A model generated the notes under the pieces. The model did not search any database, was not told the origin of the DNA, and was given only the letters and a program-made list of their open reading frames with translations. The position numbers were made by a program, and so were the translations under genes. A DNA stretch of 64,000 nucleotides from Vibrio sp. 99-8-1 (GTDB lineage: Bacteria; Pseudomonadota; Gammaproteobacteria; Enterobacterales; Vibrionaceae): contig NZ_VTXE01000020.1 of NCBI RefSeq assembly GCF_013114595.1, positions 23,198 through 87,197 of the forward strand, written 5' to 3'. Of this stretch, positions 54,046 to 64,000 are shown in pieces; position 1 is the first letter of the stretch, and every line of letters starts with the position of its first letter.

Positions 54046-55465
54046 AAGGTATCTCCAATTTAAATGTAGTGGGCGGGCCGCCAAGAGTCAGTTCGCCGCC
54101 CATTCTTCCTACCATAGATTCAACAATAGTTAACCCTAGCCCTAATCCGGCTTTGCTAACAAAAGGTTTCTTTAGCGTACGCCAATCTTTTTTACTCAGA
54201 TTTCCTTTGTCCATGACAAAGAAGGTAATCTGTTTCTCTTTTACTTCAATTTTCAATGTAATCGGCTGAACGCCATACTTAATTGCGTTATTTATTAAAT
54301 TATCTAAGCAAGTACCTAGCCAATAAATATTCACTTTAGCGGCGGTATCTCGGTTTATTTCTACATGAATCTTTACTTTAGATTCTTCGTATCGATACAT
54401 CATCCACTCTTCGATAGATGGTATCCATTCTGTCGCCATACTTTGGTTGCCAGATTGTAGATAATCTTTACTCGCTTCCGCCAGTTGTCTTAACCGGCGA
54501 GTGTCTTCACATAATCGTCTAAACTCATCATAAACCGATTCAGGAAGGCTTTCGAACTCACGTCTAAACCCTTCTACGGTCATTGATAAACTCGCTATTG
54601 GTGTTCTTAACTCGTGCGTCAAAATCTGTAGAACCAGCATCCTGCTCTTTAGTTCTTGTCGTTTAGTGTTCCAACGGTAACCCGCCCAACCAAATACCAA
54701 GGCGATATTGATGATCACCAAGGCGATCATGCTATTGAGTAAAAGATCCGATTTATCTTCTAACTCAAAACAGAGATTGCCCCGTCGCACAAAACACGAC
54801 TTGTCACTATCAGTCAGTGTATATTTTAGTTGTGATTCACTCGCATTGTCCTGCCAAACACGCTGCGGGAAAATATAATACTTATCCCCTCGCCTCAGCC
54901 ACAAGTTGTCATTTTCAACGAACATTCTTTCACTAGCAATAAGCGCATTGATCGCGCTGAAAGGCATTCTTTGCAAACGGCCAAGTAAGGTATTATCTGT
55001 TGAAAGTGGTCTCTCTAAAATGTGCATGTAAGGCTGCAAGTCATCAAAGCTTTCTGGATTTAGTTTCCCGTAGCGATAGGCATAACTTCCGCCCCCCGGA
55101 TGAATAAGTCCAGTACGAGCAAACCACTTCACCGGTAATGGCGTTCCTTTACATATTGTCCTTACAAAGACTAATGGCTCGGTTACCAATGGGCTTAAAG
55201 GCAATTGTCCTGTGCAATTTTGTTCCAGAATGTAGAGTTGTTGAAGATCTTTAAGGGGATAATTAGCGGTTTGCGGTAGCATGAACTCCGGCGCAATCAA
55301 CTTGTTGGGAAAGTCACTTTGTAGATTTCGAACGTCGTAGTGTTCGTTGGCCTGCGAGTAATCAAACAGATTGACGAACTCATCAATTCTTTCAGGCAGC
55401 GAAGAGCCCCATACATTCAACGGTGCTATCAATAAAGCGCTATAAATTAATTTACGTATTAACAA
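54020..55465 (-). CDS. vxrA: Sensor histidine kinase VxrA
   Basis: 481 residues. Signal/first membrane segment (1-20), a long periplasmic sensor part (20-245), a second membrane helix (LLNSMIALVIINIALVFGWA), and HisKA with the phospho-His in LTHELRTPIASL (about 286). HATPase has the N-box NLINNAIKYG and G-box GLGLGLTIVESMVGRMGG. V. cholerae VxrA/WigK senses cell-wall damage. First gene of vxrABCDE. Confidence 0.93.
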   Translation of the reverse strand: MLIRKLIYSALLIAPLNVWGSSLPERIDEFVNLFDYSQANEHYDVRNLQSDFPNKLIAPEFMLPQTANYPLKDLQQLYILEQNCTGQLPLSPLVTEPLVFVRTICKGTPLPVKWFARTGLIHPGGGSYAYRYGKLNPESFDDLQPYMHILERPLSTDNTLLGRLQRMPFSAINALIASERMFVENDNLWLRRGDKYYIFPQRVWQDNASESQLKYTLTDSDKSCFVRRGNLCFELEDKSDLLLNSMIALVIINIALVFGWAGYRWNTKRQELKSRMLVLQILTHELRTPIASLSMTVEGFRREFESLPESVYDEFRRLCEDTRRLRQLAEASKDYLQSGNQSMATEWIPSIEEWMMYRYEESKVKIHVEINRDTAAKVNIYWLGTCLDNLINNAIKYGVQPITLKIEVKEKQITFFVMDKGNLSKKDWRTLKKPFVSKAGLGLGLTIVESMVGRMGGELTLGGPPTTFKLEIPCETDIATR

Positions 55466-55820
55466 ACGATTTTGCCAACTGTTTTATTCAAAAGTAAATA
55501 TTCTATTCAACGGTAAAATATTATCGTTATTGCTAAACAATATAGCGTATAACTAGTGGAAATCACATAACTCTCAAGAAGATAGCGACATTTATAGCAA
55601 AAAAGTTAGATCCTTGTACGCAACGGATTGGTTTTACCACGTAGCGTGAGAGTTTATTGTTTTTTTCAGTACAGATTTTGTTCAATCTAGAAACAGTTTG
55701 AACAAGGTATCAGGAGAGCAATTAACCCAATCTCCTAACCATAAAAAAATGCTGCTCACTTTATGTGAACAGCACTTCTAAATTGCTTACTGTTTCTCTT
55801 AATTTATAGCAAACATAGCG
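55466..55820. other. Intergenic region between vxrA and pntB with a terminator
   Basis: About 355 bp. GCTGCTCAC/GTGAACAGC (55751-55773) with an A-run on the left makes a minus-strand terminator for pntB. The rest is AT-rich and holds the vxr promoter. No other site was recognised. Confidence 0.6.
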
Positions 55821-57197
55821 CTATAGATGAGAAGAAATTTGTACGCACGACTCTTTTGCATCACCAAACAGCATTTGAGTATTCTCTTTGAAGAACAATG
55901 GATTTTGCACCCCGGCATAACCTGGGTTCATTGAGCGTTTAAAGACAATAACATTTTGCGCATTCCAAACTTCCAATACAGGCATACCTGCGATTGGGCT
56001 ATTTGGATCGTCTAGTGCTGCTGGGTTAACCGTATCATTTGCACCGATAACTAAGATGGTATCCGTTTCAGGAAGATCATCATTAATTTCGTCCATTTCT
56101 AAAACGATGTCATATGGTACTTTTGCTTCCGCTAACAATACGTTCATGTGACCCGGTAACCTTCCCGCTACTGGGTGGATACCGAAACGAACATTAACAC
56201 CTTGAGCTCTCAGTTTTTCCGTAATTTCATGAACCGGATACTGAGCTTGAGCTACTGCCATGCCGTACCCCGGAGTTATTACAACTGACTTAGAGTTCTT
56301 CAGCATTTCAGCCACTTCTTCTGCACTGGTTTCGCGGTGTTCACCGTACTCAGTGTCGTTACTGATCACAACTTCCTGTCCAAAACCACCTGCAATAACA
56401 GAGATAAATGAACGGTTCATTGCCTTACACATGATGTAAGAAAGTATCGCACCGGACGAACCAACCAAGGCACCCGTTACAATCAATAGATCGTTAGCTA
56501 ACATAAAGCCAGCCGCCGCCGCTGCCCAACCTGAATAGGAGTTAAGCATTGAGACAACAACAGGCATGTCCGCCCCACCAATAGATGCAACCAGATGGTA
56601 ACCAAATACGAAAGCAATTAGCGTCATTATAATTAACGCAAACATGCTACCTTGGGCACTAACAAACATGAACATTAACAAGAGCGAAGCAACCACCGCT
56701 GCTAGGTTCCATTTATGCTTATGTGGAATGCTAAGTGGAGAAGAAGAGATCACACCTCGTAATTTACAAAATGCGACAATAGAACCGGTAAAGGTAACCG
56801 CACCAATAAATACACCAAGGAACACTTCAACTAAGTGAATGTTCAGAAGCGCTGGGTCAGTGATCATACCGTGATCTAGGTAGCTATTATAACCAACTAA
56901 AACCGCAGCTAGACCCACAAAACTGTGCAGTATTGCGACCAGTTCAGGCATCTCTGTCATTTCAACTTTTCTAGCGTAATGGATACCGATGCCACCACCA
57001 ATAACCATTGCGACTAATATCCAGCCAACAGCAGATGAACTTGGTGATAGAATTGTCGCCACCAACGCAATCGCCATACCAGCAATACCGTAGTAGTTAC
57101 CTGATCTTGCTGATTCTTGCTTAGACAGCCCCGCTAGACTCATTATAAAGAGAACCGCAGCAACAATGTATGCGGCTTGTACTAATCCTGCAGACAT
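55821..57197 (-). CDS. pntB: NAD(P) transhydrogenase subunit beta
   Basis: 458 residues from the ATG at 57197; the longer frame would overlap pntA. Many membrane helices (residues 5-260), then an NADP-binding dIII domain with [56 protein letters not shown] and [15 protein letters not shown]. It couples proton entry to NADPH formation with PntA, encoded 10 bp upstream. Confidence 0.96.
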   Translation of the reverse strand: MSAGLVQAAYIVAAVLFIMSLAGLSKQESARSGNYYGIAGMAIALVATILSPSSSAVGWILVAMVIGGGIGIHYARKVEMTEMPELVAILHSFVGLAAVLVGYNSYLDHGMITDPALLNIHLVEVFLGVFIGAVTFTGSIVAFCKLRGVISSSPLSIPHKHKWNLAAVVASLLLMFMFVSAQGSMFALIIMTLIAFVFGYHLVASIGGADMPVVVSMLNSYSGWAAAAAGFMLANDLLIVTGALVGSSGAILSYIMCKAMNRSFISVIAGGFGQEVVISNDTEYGEHRETSAEEVAEMLKNSKSVVITPGYGMAVAQAQYPVHEITEKLRAQGVNVRFGIHPVAGRLPGHMNVLLAEAKVPYDIVLEMDEINDDLPETDTILVIGANDTVNPAALDDPNSPIAGMPVLEVWNAQNVIVFKRSMNPGYAGVQNPLFFKENTQMLFGDAKESCVQISSHL

Positions 57198-57207
57198 GTA
57201 AATCTCC

Positions 57208-58743
57208 TTAGTCTTTACGGAACATTTCAAGCATACGCTTGGTGACGGTAAAACCACCAAATATGTTTATGCTTGCAATTAACACGGCAATGAACGACAG
57301 AATGGAGACAGCAGTATTGCCCTGCCCAATCTGCAACAATGCACCAACCACAATAATGCCAGAGATAGCATTAGTTACTGACATGAGTGGAGTATGCAAC
57401 GCATGAGTCACGTTCCAAACCACGTAATATCCAACAACACAGGCCAATACAAATACGGTAAAGTGCGATAAGAACTCAGCAGGGGCAACGCTAGCAACCC
57501 ACGCAAATGCCCCAATAGCAGCGGCAATACCAACCACTTTTTTCAACGGAGATGCAGGCTCTTCTACAACTTCTACCGCAGGTTTAGCTGGCTCAGCTTG
57601 AGGTTTTGGTTGCGCCGATACCTGAATAGGAGGAGCAGGCCAAGTAACTTCACCCTCTTTAACGACTGTCACACCGCGTAAAACAACATCTTCAAAATCG
57701 ATGTTGATGTTGCCATCTTTCTCTTTACACAGCAGCTTCATCAAGTTGACAAGGTTTGTTGCGTATAGCTGAGATGACTGAGTCGGAAGACGGCCAACCA
57801 TATCGGTGTAACCAATAATTTTTACACCGTTGTCAGTGGTGATAACTTTATCCGCGATCGTATAATCACAGTTACCGCCATTTGCAGCGGCGAGATCAAC
57901 AATCACGCTTCCTGCTTTCATGCTGTCAACCATTTCCTTGGTAATCAGCTTAGGCGCAGGGCGACCAGGAATAAGCGCAGTGGTGACAATAATATCAACG
58001 TCTTTTGCTTGTTCAGCATAAAGCTCAGCTGCTTTTTTGTTGAACTCATCTGACATTTCTTTAGCGTAACCATCGCCGGCACCACTGTTTTCTTCGAAAT
58101 CAACTTCGAGGAACTCAGCGCCCATTGACTGTACTTGCTCTTTTACTTCAGGACGAACGTCAAATGCACGAACAACCGCACCTAAGCTACCAGCAGCACC
58201 AATTGCCGCGAGTCCAGCGACACCAGCCCCAGCCACAAGTACTTTCGCTGGTGGAACTTTGCCCGCAGCCGTAATTTGACCTGTGAAGAAACGTCCAAAC
58301 TCATGCGCCGCTTCAACAACTGCACGATAGCCTGCAATATTTGCCATAGAACTCAACGCATCCAACGCTTGAGCTCGAGAAATACGTGGCACTGAGTCCA
58401 TTGCCATTACATTGATGTTTTTGCTTGAAAGCTTTTCCATCAAATCAGGGTTTTGTGCAGGCCAAATAAAGCTGACTAAGCTTGCGCCCTCTTTCATCGA
58501 TTCAATTTCGTTGTCAGAAGGAGCATTCACTTTAAAGACAATGTCTGCATTCCATATTTCTTCAGTAGAGGCTACTGAAGCACCCGCTGCGACGTACGCA
58601 GCATTATCAAAACTGGCTAAAGCACCAGCATCAGATTCAACAATGACGTCGAATCCCAGTTTTTTAAGCTGTTCCACCGATTTCGGTGTTGCAGCAACTC
58701 GAGTTTCACCTGCGAGTATCTCTCTAGGCACACCAATTTGCAT
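57208..58743 (-). CDS. pntA: NAD(P) transhydrogenase subunit alpha
   Basis: 511 residues. N-terminal AlaDH/PNT domain ([40 protein letters not shown] for NAD) and three or four C-terminal helices (about 405-500). First gene of pntAB. Confidence 0.97.
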   Translation of the reverse strand: MQIGVPREILAGETRVAATPKSVEQLKKLGFDVIVESDAGALASFDNAAYVAAGASVASTEEIWNADIVFKVNAPSDNEIESMKEGASLVSFIWPAQNPDLMEKLSSKNINVMAMDSVPRISRAQALDALSSMANIAGYRAVVEAAHEFGRFFTGQITAAGKVPPAKVLVAGAGVAGLAAIGAAGSLGAVVRAFDVRPEVKEQVQSMGAEFLEVDFEENSGAGDGYAKEMSDEFNKKAAELYAEQAKDVDIIVTTALIPGRPAPKLITKEMVDSMKAGSVIVDLAAANGGNCDYTIADKVITTDNGVKIIGYTDMVGRLPTQSSQLYATNLVNLMKLLCKEKDGNINIDFEDVVLRGVTVVKEGEVTWPAPPIQVSAQPKPQAEPAKPAVEVVEEPASPLKKVVGIAAAIGAFAWVASVAPAEFLSHFTVFVLACVVGYYVVWNVTHALHTPLMSVTNAISGIIVVGALLQIGQGNTAVSILSFIAVLIASINIFGGFTVTKRMLEMFRKD

Positions 58744-58975
58744 AGTTATTCCCTACTATTGGCACAATGAATTGTTGGTTTTTATCAAAAGATGGAGTAA
58801 TAGGATAAAATATAGTCAATATACTAATATTTAATACAATACACCTAAAATAGCCGTGAATTTTCTCTCTTCGCCAGTGAAAAGACAACACATTAAGCAC
58901 TGAGCTGAGGTCAAACCAGATACAGAAAATATAGGCTAACTAGTCGATAGTACGTGTCTGATCTTATCTAATTAC
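58744..58975. other. pntAB promoter region
   Basis: About 230 bp without ORF. TATAGTCAATATACTAATAT and similar AT-rich motifs lie just upstream. No specific operator was recognised. Confidence 0.4.
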
Positions 58976-59009
58976 AAAAAGAGTCATCAGCATATACGCT
59001 AATGACTCC
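58976..59009 (-). terminator. Terminator of the HlyU-family gene
   Basis: On the minus strand GAGTCATTAGC and GCTGATGACTC around a 6-base loop, followed by TTTTT. Confidence 0.85.
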
Positions 59010-59069
59010 TTCAAACATGATAAATATCAAACTGTATAATTTAAACAGTTGGAATATCAGTAGTTATCT

Positions 59070-59345
59070 TTAATCGAATATTTTGCCATTCATCTGATCA
59101 ATAAACATCTTTGCTTTATTCAACATTAGATCATTAGCATCTTGTTCTGAAGAAACAACGTCAGAACGAATAAATCTATGTTCCTTTATCTCGCCGTCAA
59201 TTTCTTTGGTAATTCTACCAGCAATTCTATACTGACCGGATTCAGCGATCGCTTGCTGATAAATTAAAAAATCTTTGTACTCTACAGGCTCAACATGCTT
59301 TGCTTGTTTCTCTTTGCCTGAGAATAAACTTGAAAAAAATCCCAC
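59070..59345 (-). CDS. HlyU-family (PF10115) small protein
   Basis: 91 residues from the GTG at 59345, placed 6 bases after GGAG; one codon upstream is TTG. It begins MGFFSSLFSGKEKQ and has YKDFLIYQQAIAESGQYRIA then GRITKEIDGEIKEHRFIRSD, typical of PF10115. Despite the family name it is unrelated to the ArsR-type HlyU activator. The function is unclear. 22 bp behind the ComFB-like gene. Confidence 0.78.
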   Translation of the reverse strand: MGFFSSLFSGKEKQAKHVEPVEYKDFLIYQQAIAESGQYRIAGRITKEIDGEIKEHRFIRSDVVSSEQDANDLMLNKAKMFIDQMNGKIFD

Positions 59346-59367
59346 CAACTACTCCTTAAAACCGAGG

Positions 59368-59733
59368 TTATTTCTTTTTATTACCTAAAATTGGCTCTTC
59401 AAACCATTCAAGTTCACGATCTTCTAACTCTTCTTTATCAACCGAGATAACTTCTTCTTCTGTGCGTTCCAATCGTCTGTCGTCTTTAATCATCGTCTCA
59501 GCGGCTTCTATTGCCATAGTTACCTGATGTTGGAACTGAACTCTTCTTTCTTCCGCTAAGCGGGACAGAAAGTCAATATCATAGCGAATATAAACAGGTC
59601 GTAACTGATTCAAAGCTAAGCAAGCAAGATCCGCAAGCTGTTCGTTATCGTAGTTTTCTGTATACACGTCTTCGGCCAACTTGGTCCCTACCAAAGTTTC
59701 CATATAATTGTGTACATCAACATTTATTTGCAT
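59368..59733 (-). CDS. ComFB-family protein
   Basis: 121 residues from the ATG at 59733, 7 bases behind GGAG. The ComFB pattern (late competence) is visible: VHNYMETLVGTKL, LADLACLALNQLRPVYIRYD and FQHQVTMAIEAAETMI. Recent work links ComFB-type domains to c-di-nucleotide binding, as I recall. It is cotranscribed with the HlyU-family gene. Confidence 0.82.
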   Translation of the reverse strand: MQINVDVHNYMETLVGTKLAEDVYTENYDNEQLADLACLALNQLRPVYIRYDIDFLSRLAEERRVQFQHQVTMAIEAAETMIKDDRRLERTEEEVISVDKEELEDRELEWFEEPILGNKKK

Positions 59734-59950
59734 ATTCAAACTCCATAAATGACACATAGTAAAACTAGCACTATGAGAGAGAGTAGAAAACTATTCAGCG
59801 ACATCTATTATCATTTTTCTACCAATTATGCCGATTTAACCACATTTTGCGGCGGTTAGAGGTTTTTTATTAAGACGATAGTCGTTATCCTATGCTAATG
59901 AGCTCAACGTTATTAAAACGCTAAATACAAAGCGTGTGATTCTATAAAAA

Positions 59951-61180
59951 ATGTCAATAATTCATAGCAGTTTCTTTCGACTATCATTGCCTATTGTCCT
60001 TATTTCCATACTGTTTTACTTTATGGAAGAAGTAGCGATATTAGTTGAAGTAAACTTTAATCTAGCAGCTCAACTTCCCTACTTTCTGTTTGCGCTGTGC
60101 ATAATCCTTTGCCAGAGCTTTAATCAAGGCCGAATGGGAATGATCGCTGTAGCCATGGCGATTGCTTACTGGGTTATTCAAAGCCGTCTACAGCACCCGC
60201 TTAGCTTTGGCACCACAAAAATAGAGTATGTGCTTCTCGCCTTCACATTCCCTACTGCCTGTGTCGTTGTTTATCTGTTTCCTGAAAAACGTTTCTTCTC
60301 TTTATCCTTTTCCGGATTCGCGTACTGTGCATTAATCGCGGCGTTGTTAGCGTGGAGTAACTTGTTTGTTGATCACATTGCCATCAATGGCATCAGTGAA
60401 ACATGGCAAACCATCTTGTTTGAAATCCCACAAGTTTCACGCTTGCCCTTTATCATTATCCTATACAACGCTTTAGTGGTTGGCTTATTTGGTATTTTTA
60501 TTCTTAAAAAGAACGTCATTATTGATGTGGCCATTTATACTGCATTGATCATTTCAACCCTGACATTTGTATTTTTTCAATACTCTTATATCTCAACCAT
60601 TTTGTTCTCACTCGGTGGTGTATTACTTATTCTCTATATAATGATCACCAATCATAGCCTTGCTTATGTCGATCTGCTGACCAATATCCCCGGACGACGG
60701 GCGTTAGAAACCGAGATCAAACATCTTGGAAAAAAATACACAATCGCCATGTTAGATGTAGACCACTTTAAAAAGTTTAATGATACATACGGACACGATA
60801 CCGGAGACGATGTTCTAAAATTAGTCGCATCTCAAATGACAAAAATTGGCGGTAAAGCAAGAGTTTATCGCTATGGTGGTGAAGAGTTTACAGTACTGTT
60901 TAAAGGTAAATATGTAGATGAAGCATTAGAGTACTTGGAAGAGTTGCGCGAGAACATCGCCAATTATCAAATGATGATACGAAACCAAGACATGAGGCCA
61001 AAAAGTAAACTGGGCCTAGTTAACCGGGGTAAAGGAACCAGAGATAAATCCGTTTCCGTCACTATCAGCATAGGTGTCGCCGACAGTTATGAAACTAAAA
61101 AACCACACCATGTGCTGAAAAATGCAGATACTGCTCTCTACAAAGCGAAAAATGCGGGCCGTAACTGTGTTTCGTCATAA
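59951..61180 (+). CDS. Membrane diguanylate cyclase (GGDEF)
   Basis: 409 residues. N-terminal half with about seven membrane helices (10-235), then a GGDEF domain with DLLTNIPGRRALETEI, LDVDHFKKFNDTYGHDTGDD and the active loop YRYGGEEFTVLF (GGEEF, intact). No clear I-site (RxxD) before it. It makes c-di-GMP at the membrane. Monocistronic. Confidence 0.93.
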   Translation: MSIIHSSFFRLSLPIVLISILFYFMEEVAILVEVNFNLAAQLPYFLFALCIILCQSFNQGRMGMIAVAMAIAYWVIQSRLQHPLSFGTTKIEYVLLAFTFPTACVVVYLFPEKRFFSLSFSGFAYCALIAALLAWSNLFVDHIAINGISETWQTILFEIPQVSRLPFIIILYNALVVGLFGIFILKKNVIIDVAIYTALIISTLTFVFFQYSYISTILFSLGGVLLILYIMITNHSLAYVDLLTNIPGRRALETEIKHLGKKYTIAMLDVDHFKKFNDTYGHDTGDDVLKLVASQMTKIGGKARVYRYGGEEFTVLFKGKYVDEALEYLEELRENIANYQMMIRNQDMRPKSKLGLVNRGKGTRDKSVSVTISIGVADSYETKKPHHVLKNADTALYKAKNAGRNCVSS

Positions 61181-61297
61181 GCAGTTCTTTCATAATCGCC
61201 TTTTCATCATAGAAAATTATCTAATAAGCGGCTAAATTGATAACGCTCAGCATCAACACAATCTCATCATAACAACAATGAAAACAAGGAAATGTTA

Positions 61298-61747
61298 ATG
61301 ATTTTAAAGATAGTCTCAGCTCTAGTTTTACTGGTCGTTGCTTTTATGTTTTATAAAAACAGCACCACTCCGGATTATTTGGGCGTTCAACAGGGCAAGT
61401 TTGCGCCAATGCCCAGCACACCAAATGCCGTTTCTTCTCAGACCGACATTGCAGAGAAAAAGGTCGCTTCATTGCCTTTTGACAGTGTTGAACAAGCTAA
61501 GCTTACCGTTACTAAGGTATTGCAAGCGATGGGCAACAACAACGTAGAGAGCGAGAGCGACAATTACATCCACATTGTTTTCACCACAGATAAAATGCGT
61601 TACAACGACGATGTGGAGCTGTTTTTTGATGTACAAAATCAGCAACTTCATTATCGCTCGCAATCTCGGGTTGGTTACAGTGATGGCGGCGCAAATTTAA
61701 AGCGTTATCAACGTTTTACTAAACACTATCAAGCGCTATCTGAATAA
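61298..61747 (+). CDS. DUF1499 protein with N-terminal membrane anchor
   Basis: 149 residues from the ATG at 61298, 7 bases behind AAGGA; the ATG at 61292 is too close to that site. One membrane helix (LKIVSALVLLVVAFMFY) followed by the DUF1499 domain: PMPSTPNAVSSQTD, NYIHIVFTTDKMRYNDDVEL and SRVGYSDGGANLKRY. Function unknown. Confidence 0.82.
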   Translation: MILKIVSALVLLVVAFMFYKNSTTPDYLGVQQGKFAPMPSTPNAVSSQTDIAEKKVASLPFDSVEQAKLTVTKVLQAMGNNNVESESDNYIHIVFTTDKMRYNDDVELFFDVQNQQLHYRSQSRVGYSDGGANLKRYQRFTKHYQALSE

Positions 61748-61942
61748 CGATAACCTCTGGTAAATATTGACAATAGTCTTAGTAAACCGATTCACTTTGG
61801 AGCCACTTCGCGAAATTGCTACATTAATCGTTGTCGAGATCACATCTTAGTGAATTGGTGATTTTTTCGCCTATTTTGTTATTGTAACGTAAATTGTGTG
61901 ATGCGCTTTTGCATCAGTTACTTAGGTGAATAGAGTTTTATT

Positions 61943-62155
61943 ATGAGTGAAAAAATCAATGGCACTGTAAAGTGGTTTAATCAAGACAAAGGATTCGGCT
62001 TCATTACCCCTGAGAATGGTGGAAAAGATGTGTTTGTTCACTTCTCTGCGATTAACGGTTCTGGGCGTCGAAATTTACAAGACGGTCAGCAAGTTTCGTT
62101 TGTGGTAACCAATGGCCAAAAAGGCCCTCAAGCAGAAGATGTTGATGCCGTTTGA
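61943..62155 (+). CDS. Cold-shock protein (CspA family)
   Basis: 70 residues with both RNA-binding motifs, KGFGFITP and DVFVHFSAI. It unfolds RNA at low temperature. The leader (about 61790-61940) is long and structured as in other csp genes (TGATGC/GCATCA hairpin at 61898-61917). CspV is the likely Vibrio equivalent, which I cannot confirm. Confidence 0.93.
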   Translation: MSEKINGTVKWFNQDKGFGFITPENGGKDVFVHFSAINGSGRRNLQDGQQVSFVVTNGQKGPQAEDVDAV

Positions 62156-62469
62156 TAAGCCAACACATTAGCTTATTATTAATGCAACGGTTACAACGCA
62201 ATTTCATATATTACTTTCAAGCCACCGACTCTGAGTTCGGTGGTTTTTTATTTCTATCGCAACGTCATCTGCTTGCACTCTAGGTCAATTCTATCAATAC
62301 CGTGATTCAGTAATTGATGCTTTTATCTACAAATCTTCAATGCCTTCGCTCTTTTTGCGTTACAACGTCTCTTTTATCCGAGTTTAAGTACCGTTTTTCA
62401 TCGATAATTATTGACTTTTTTTGGGTTCTTTTTAGCATTGATTATTCAAATAACGACTAAGATAAAATT
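62156..62469 (+). other. Intergenic region with csp terminator
   Basis: CCACCGA/TCGGTGG with a T6 run (62222-62250) is the csp terminator. The remaining 220 bp carry no recognised feature. Confidence 0.75.
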
Positions 62470-62910
62470 ATGACTACCGAAGTAAATGAACCAACACCAG
62501 AAGCTGTAGATTTGGATCAAATTTCACCTGAACTAAAAAAGGTAATAGAGTTTGATCAAGTTCCTGAACAGATGTTCGATATGGTCGTTTCTATTCACGA
62601 AGTTTCCGAGCAAGCTGTTCGAGAATCATGGGATGCAATGCCAGCAAGCGCGCAAAACGTGTTAGACAATTTTGAACAGTTTCACGCGTTAATTTCTGTA
62701 AGCCAAGCATTTGCAGGTGTGAATTTTATGGAAGAATTCCCAACATTGGATCTTCCTAAAGATATGTCTGAAAGCGATCAAGAAGAGTACCGCGCACAAC
62801 TACTCGATCAAGTATTGCATAACTGTGTTAAAGACATGGTTAAACAAGTCAAGAAAGCTCGTAGAGACGCCATCCTTAAGAAAGACTTTAAAGACGTATT
62901 TGCGAAATAG
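62470..62910 (+). CDS. DUF3069-like protein, unknown function
   Basis: 146 residues, acidic, all-helical. Recognisable blocks are PEQMFDMVVSIHEVSEQAVR then ESWDAMPASAQNVLDNFEQF and HNCVKDMVKQVKKARRDAIL, which match the DUF3069 family of Vibrio/Shewanella as I remember it. It is soluble and monocistronic and ends at a terminator. Nothing else points to a role. Confidence 0.7.
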   Translation: MTTEVNEPTPEAVDLDQISPELKKVIEFDQVPEQMFDMVVSIHEVSEQAVRESWDAMPASAQNVLDNFEQFHALISVSQAFAGVNFMEEFPTLDLPKDMSESDQEEYRAQLLDQVLHNCVKDMVKQVKKARRDAILKKDFKDVFAK

Positions 62911-62934
62911 CCACAGCTGATTGTTCGATACAGT

Positions 62935-62966
62935 AAAGACTCTTGCTATAACCCAAGAGTCTTTTT
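62935..62966 (+). terminator. Terminator after the DUF3069-like gene
   Basis: AAAGACTCTTG and CAAGAGTCTTT followed by T-rich sequence. Confidence 0.88.
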
Positions 62967-63081
62967 GTATGCAGCCGGTTCTTATATAGAAAATAGCTGT
63001 CTAACAGAGAACTTATTGCTATTTGACAGAACTGTAAATAAGACTTATTTTCTATAGACATTGTATATACTTTGTAATTCT

Positions 63082-63546
63082 ATGGACATTAGTATAAAAA
63101 AGGCCAATAGACGAGATATCAGCACCATAAAAGATATTCTCACTGAATCTCGCAATGAGCATTTGCCCTATGCTCCAATGCGTTATAGCGAAAAAGAGAT
63201 ACGCTATTGGGTTGGAGAAATACTGTTGGTTAAAGCCAACGTTTGGCTGGCGATTAAAAACGGTATTGCTATTGGCGTTTGCGCCTGTAGCGACAAAGGA
63301 ATAGATACTTGGATAGAGCAACTCTATATTAAACCGGGTTACTTACAGCAAGGAGCAGGCTCTAAATTGCTCGACGTTGCTGTGAAGCAATCTAAGTTTA
63401 AACACATTAAAGTTGCCTGCTTTGAGCAAAATATTCAGGCAAAAAACTTCTATATTAAGATGGGTTTTAAAGTAAAACAGCAACGTGATGGTTCGCAAAA
63501 CGAAGAAGGTTTGGCAGATTTGATCCTTGAGAAAAGGGTCTCTTGA
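63082..63546 (+). CDS. GNAT family N-acetyltransferase
   Basis: 154 residues from the ATG at 63082; a longer frame of 7 codons lacks a ribosome site. Acetyl-CoA loop YIKPGYLQQGAGSKLLDVAV and the C-terminal NFYIKMGFKVKQQRDG are typical. The substrate is unknown. Confidence 0.88.
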   Translation: MDISIKKANRRDISTIKDILTESRNEHLPYAPMRYSEKEIRYWVGEILLVKANVWLAIKNGIAIGVCACSDKGIDTWIEQLYIKPGYLQQGAGSKLLDVAVKQSKFKHIKVACFEQNIQAKNFYIKMGFKVKQQRDGSQNEEGLADLILEKRVS

Positions 63547-63674
63547 TTATAACTTCAACAAAAATTGTTCAGTTATTCTACATAATCGCCATTTCTTTCA
63601 ATCCGTTGTTGACTCCGATTATTGAACGCATATAAAGTTCTATGCGTTGTATATACATGACTCAAGGTGTCACT

Positions 63675-63857
63675 GTGAACACTAAGAAAAAAAAAGAAGC
63701 AAACAAAAAAGATAGCCAACTGATCATTCGCATTAATGGCGAGCAAAGAGACGAATTTGTATCTCTTTGTGAAGATCTAGATACTTCCGCAGCACGAGAA
63801 GTTAGGCGCTTTATTAAACATTTTATTGCTGATAACAAGAAAGAAGAAGATGAATAA
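63675..63857 (+). CDS. Small ribbon-helix-helix-like protein
   Basis: 60 residues from the GTG at 63675, 7 bases behind AAGG; earlier starts lack a site. A lysine-rich head (NTKKKKEANKKD) precedes LIIRINGEQRDEFVSLCEDL and SAAREVRRFIKHFI, which fits an MetJ/Arc-type RHH DNA-binding fold. No partner toxin is seen. Ends at a terminator. Confidence 0.65.
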   Translation: MNTKKKKEANKKDSQLIIRINGEQRDEFVSLCEDLDTSAAREVRRFIKHFIADNKKEEDE

Positions 63858-63858
63858 A

Positions 63859-63886
63859 AAAAAGACCAGGATTACTGGTCTTTTTT
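63859..63886 (+). terminator. Terminator after the RHH-like gene
   Basis: AAAAAGACCAG, loop GATTA, CTGGTCTTTTTT. Confidence 0.92.
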
Positions 63887-63896
63887 GTCTCTTTTA

Positions 63897-64000
63897 TTGA
63901 CCCTGTAAATAATTCTGTGTAACTGCCATTGGTTACAAGTATTCAGTTAATCGGTCTTCGAACATAATCATAAAGCGGTTCAGCGCTTGCTTCCAGTTTC
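63897..64000 (-). mobile_element. End of an IS256-family insertion sequence, runs past the right edge
   Basis: On the minus strand the last 22 codons of a transposase are visible, NWKQALNRFMIMFEDRLTEY followed by L and the stop at 63933-63935. The pattern W-x-x-ALN-x-F-x-I-x-F is the C-terminus of IS256-type (Mutator-like) transposases. The terminal repeat lies at about 63897-63930 (GACCCTGTAAATAATTCTGT region). The rest of the element is outside the window. Confidence 0.75.

Noticed and set aside
59070..59345. The haemolysin activator HlyU
   Set aside because: The PF10115 family shares only the name. The classical HlyU is an ArsR-type winged-helix protein.

Overview
The window looks like part of chromosome II of a Vibrio species. 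This rests on gene content and neighbourhoods: a vxrABCDE-type cluster, pntAB, a ddl/DUF3319/SUI1 neighbourhood, FabV, nrdDG, and low-to-moderate G+C with Vibrio-style small conserved proteins. The assignment is inferred from remembered gene content; no search was run. No rRNA, tRNA or CRISPR array was seen.

Layout. 1-1.9 kb: the end of an amino-sugar operon (AgaA/NagA-type deacetylase, KbaY/GatY-type aldolase). 2.4-5.2 kb: nrdDG behind a perfect FNR site and a pair of NrdR boxes. 5.5-12.8 kb: an AT-rich accessory island with small lipoproteins and an array of orphan polymorphic-toxin tip/immunity cassettes. The cassettes are separated by repeated MITE-like elements that carry the 3' end of a Y1/RAYT-type transposase, by short REP-like units, and by a recurrent hairpin tail after the immunity genes. 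13.7 kb: an MsbA-type ABC exporter. 15.6-24.0 kb: an anaerobic catabolic cluster made of a glycyl-radical enzyme, its activase, a DeoR regulator, a TRAP transporter and a divergent fructose-6-phosphate aldolase-like enzyme, with a perfect FNR site in the divergent promoter region. 24-47 kb: mostly housekeeping genes (aminotransferase, retropepsin-like lipoprotein, c-di-GMP EAL protein, PepD, FabV, TesA/YbbA/YbbP, 5-oxoprolinase PxpABC, PatZ acetyltransferase, SPOR lipoprotein, Ddl) plus a tyrosine recombinase whose 3' end overlaps ddl. 47-59 kb: DUF3319 protein, SUI1/YciH, secreted EEP phosphatase/nuclease, OMP, cytochrome c, the Vxr two-component operon and the transhydrogenase pntAB. 59-64 kb: HlyU-family and ComFB proteins, a diguanylate cyclase, a DUF1499 protein, a cold-shock protein, a GNAT enzyme, a small RHH-like protein, and the end of an IS256-family element at the right edge.

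How genes work together. The GRE, activase and FSA genes resemble the E. coli ybiY-ybiW-fsaA and pflC-pflD-fsaB modules, which (as I recall) open phosphorylated anhydrosugars to a 1-deoxyketose phosphate that FSA cleaves. Here the partner transporter is TRAP rather than PTS, so the substrate may differ. The toxin/immunity array looks like a graveyard or reservoir: the toxin pieces are short C-terminal tips and at least one is broken, while several immunity genes are intact. This fits defence against toxins of relatives.

The most unusual signals are the punctuated toxin-tip/immunity array, the stop codon exactly at the W of a WHH nuclease tip, immunity genes whose 3' ends are rewritten by MITE sequence, and the TRAP-linked glycyl-radical locus.
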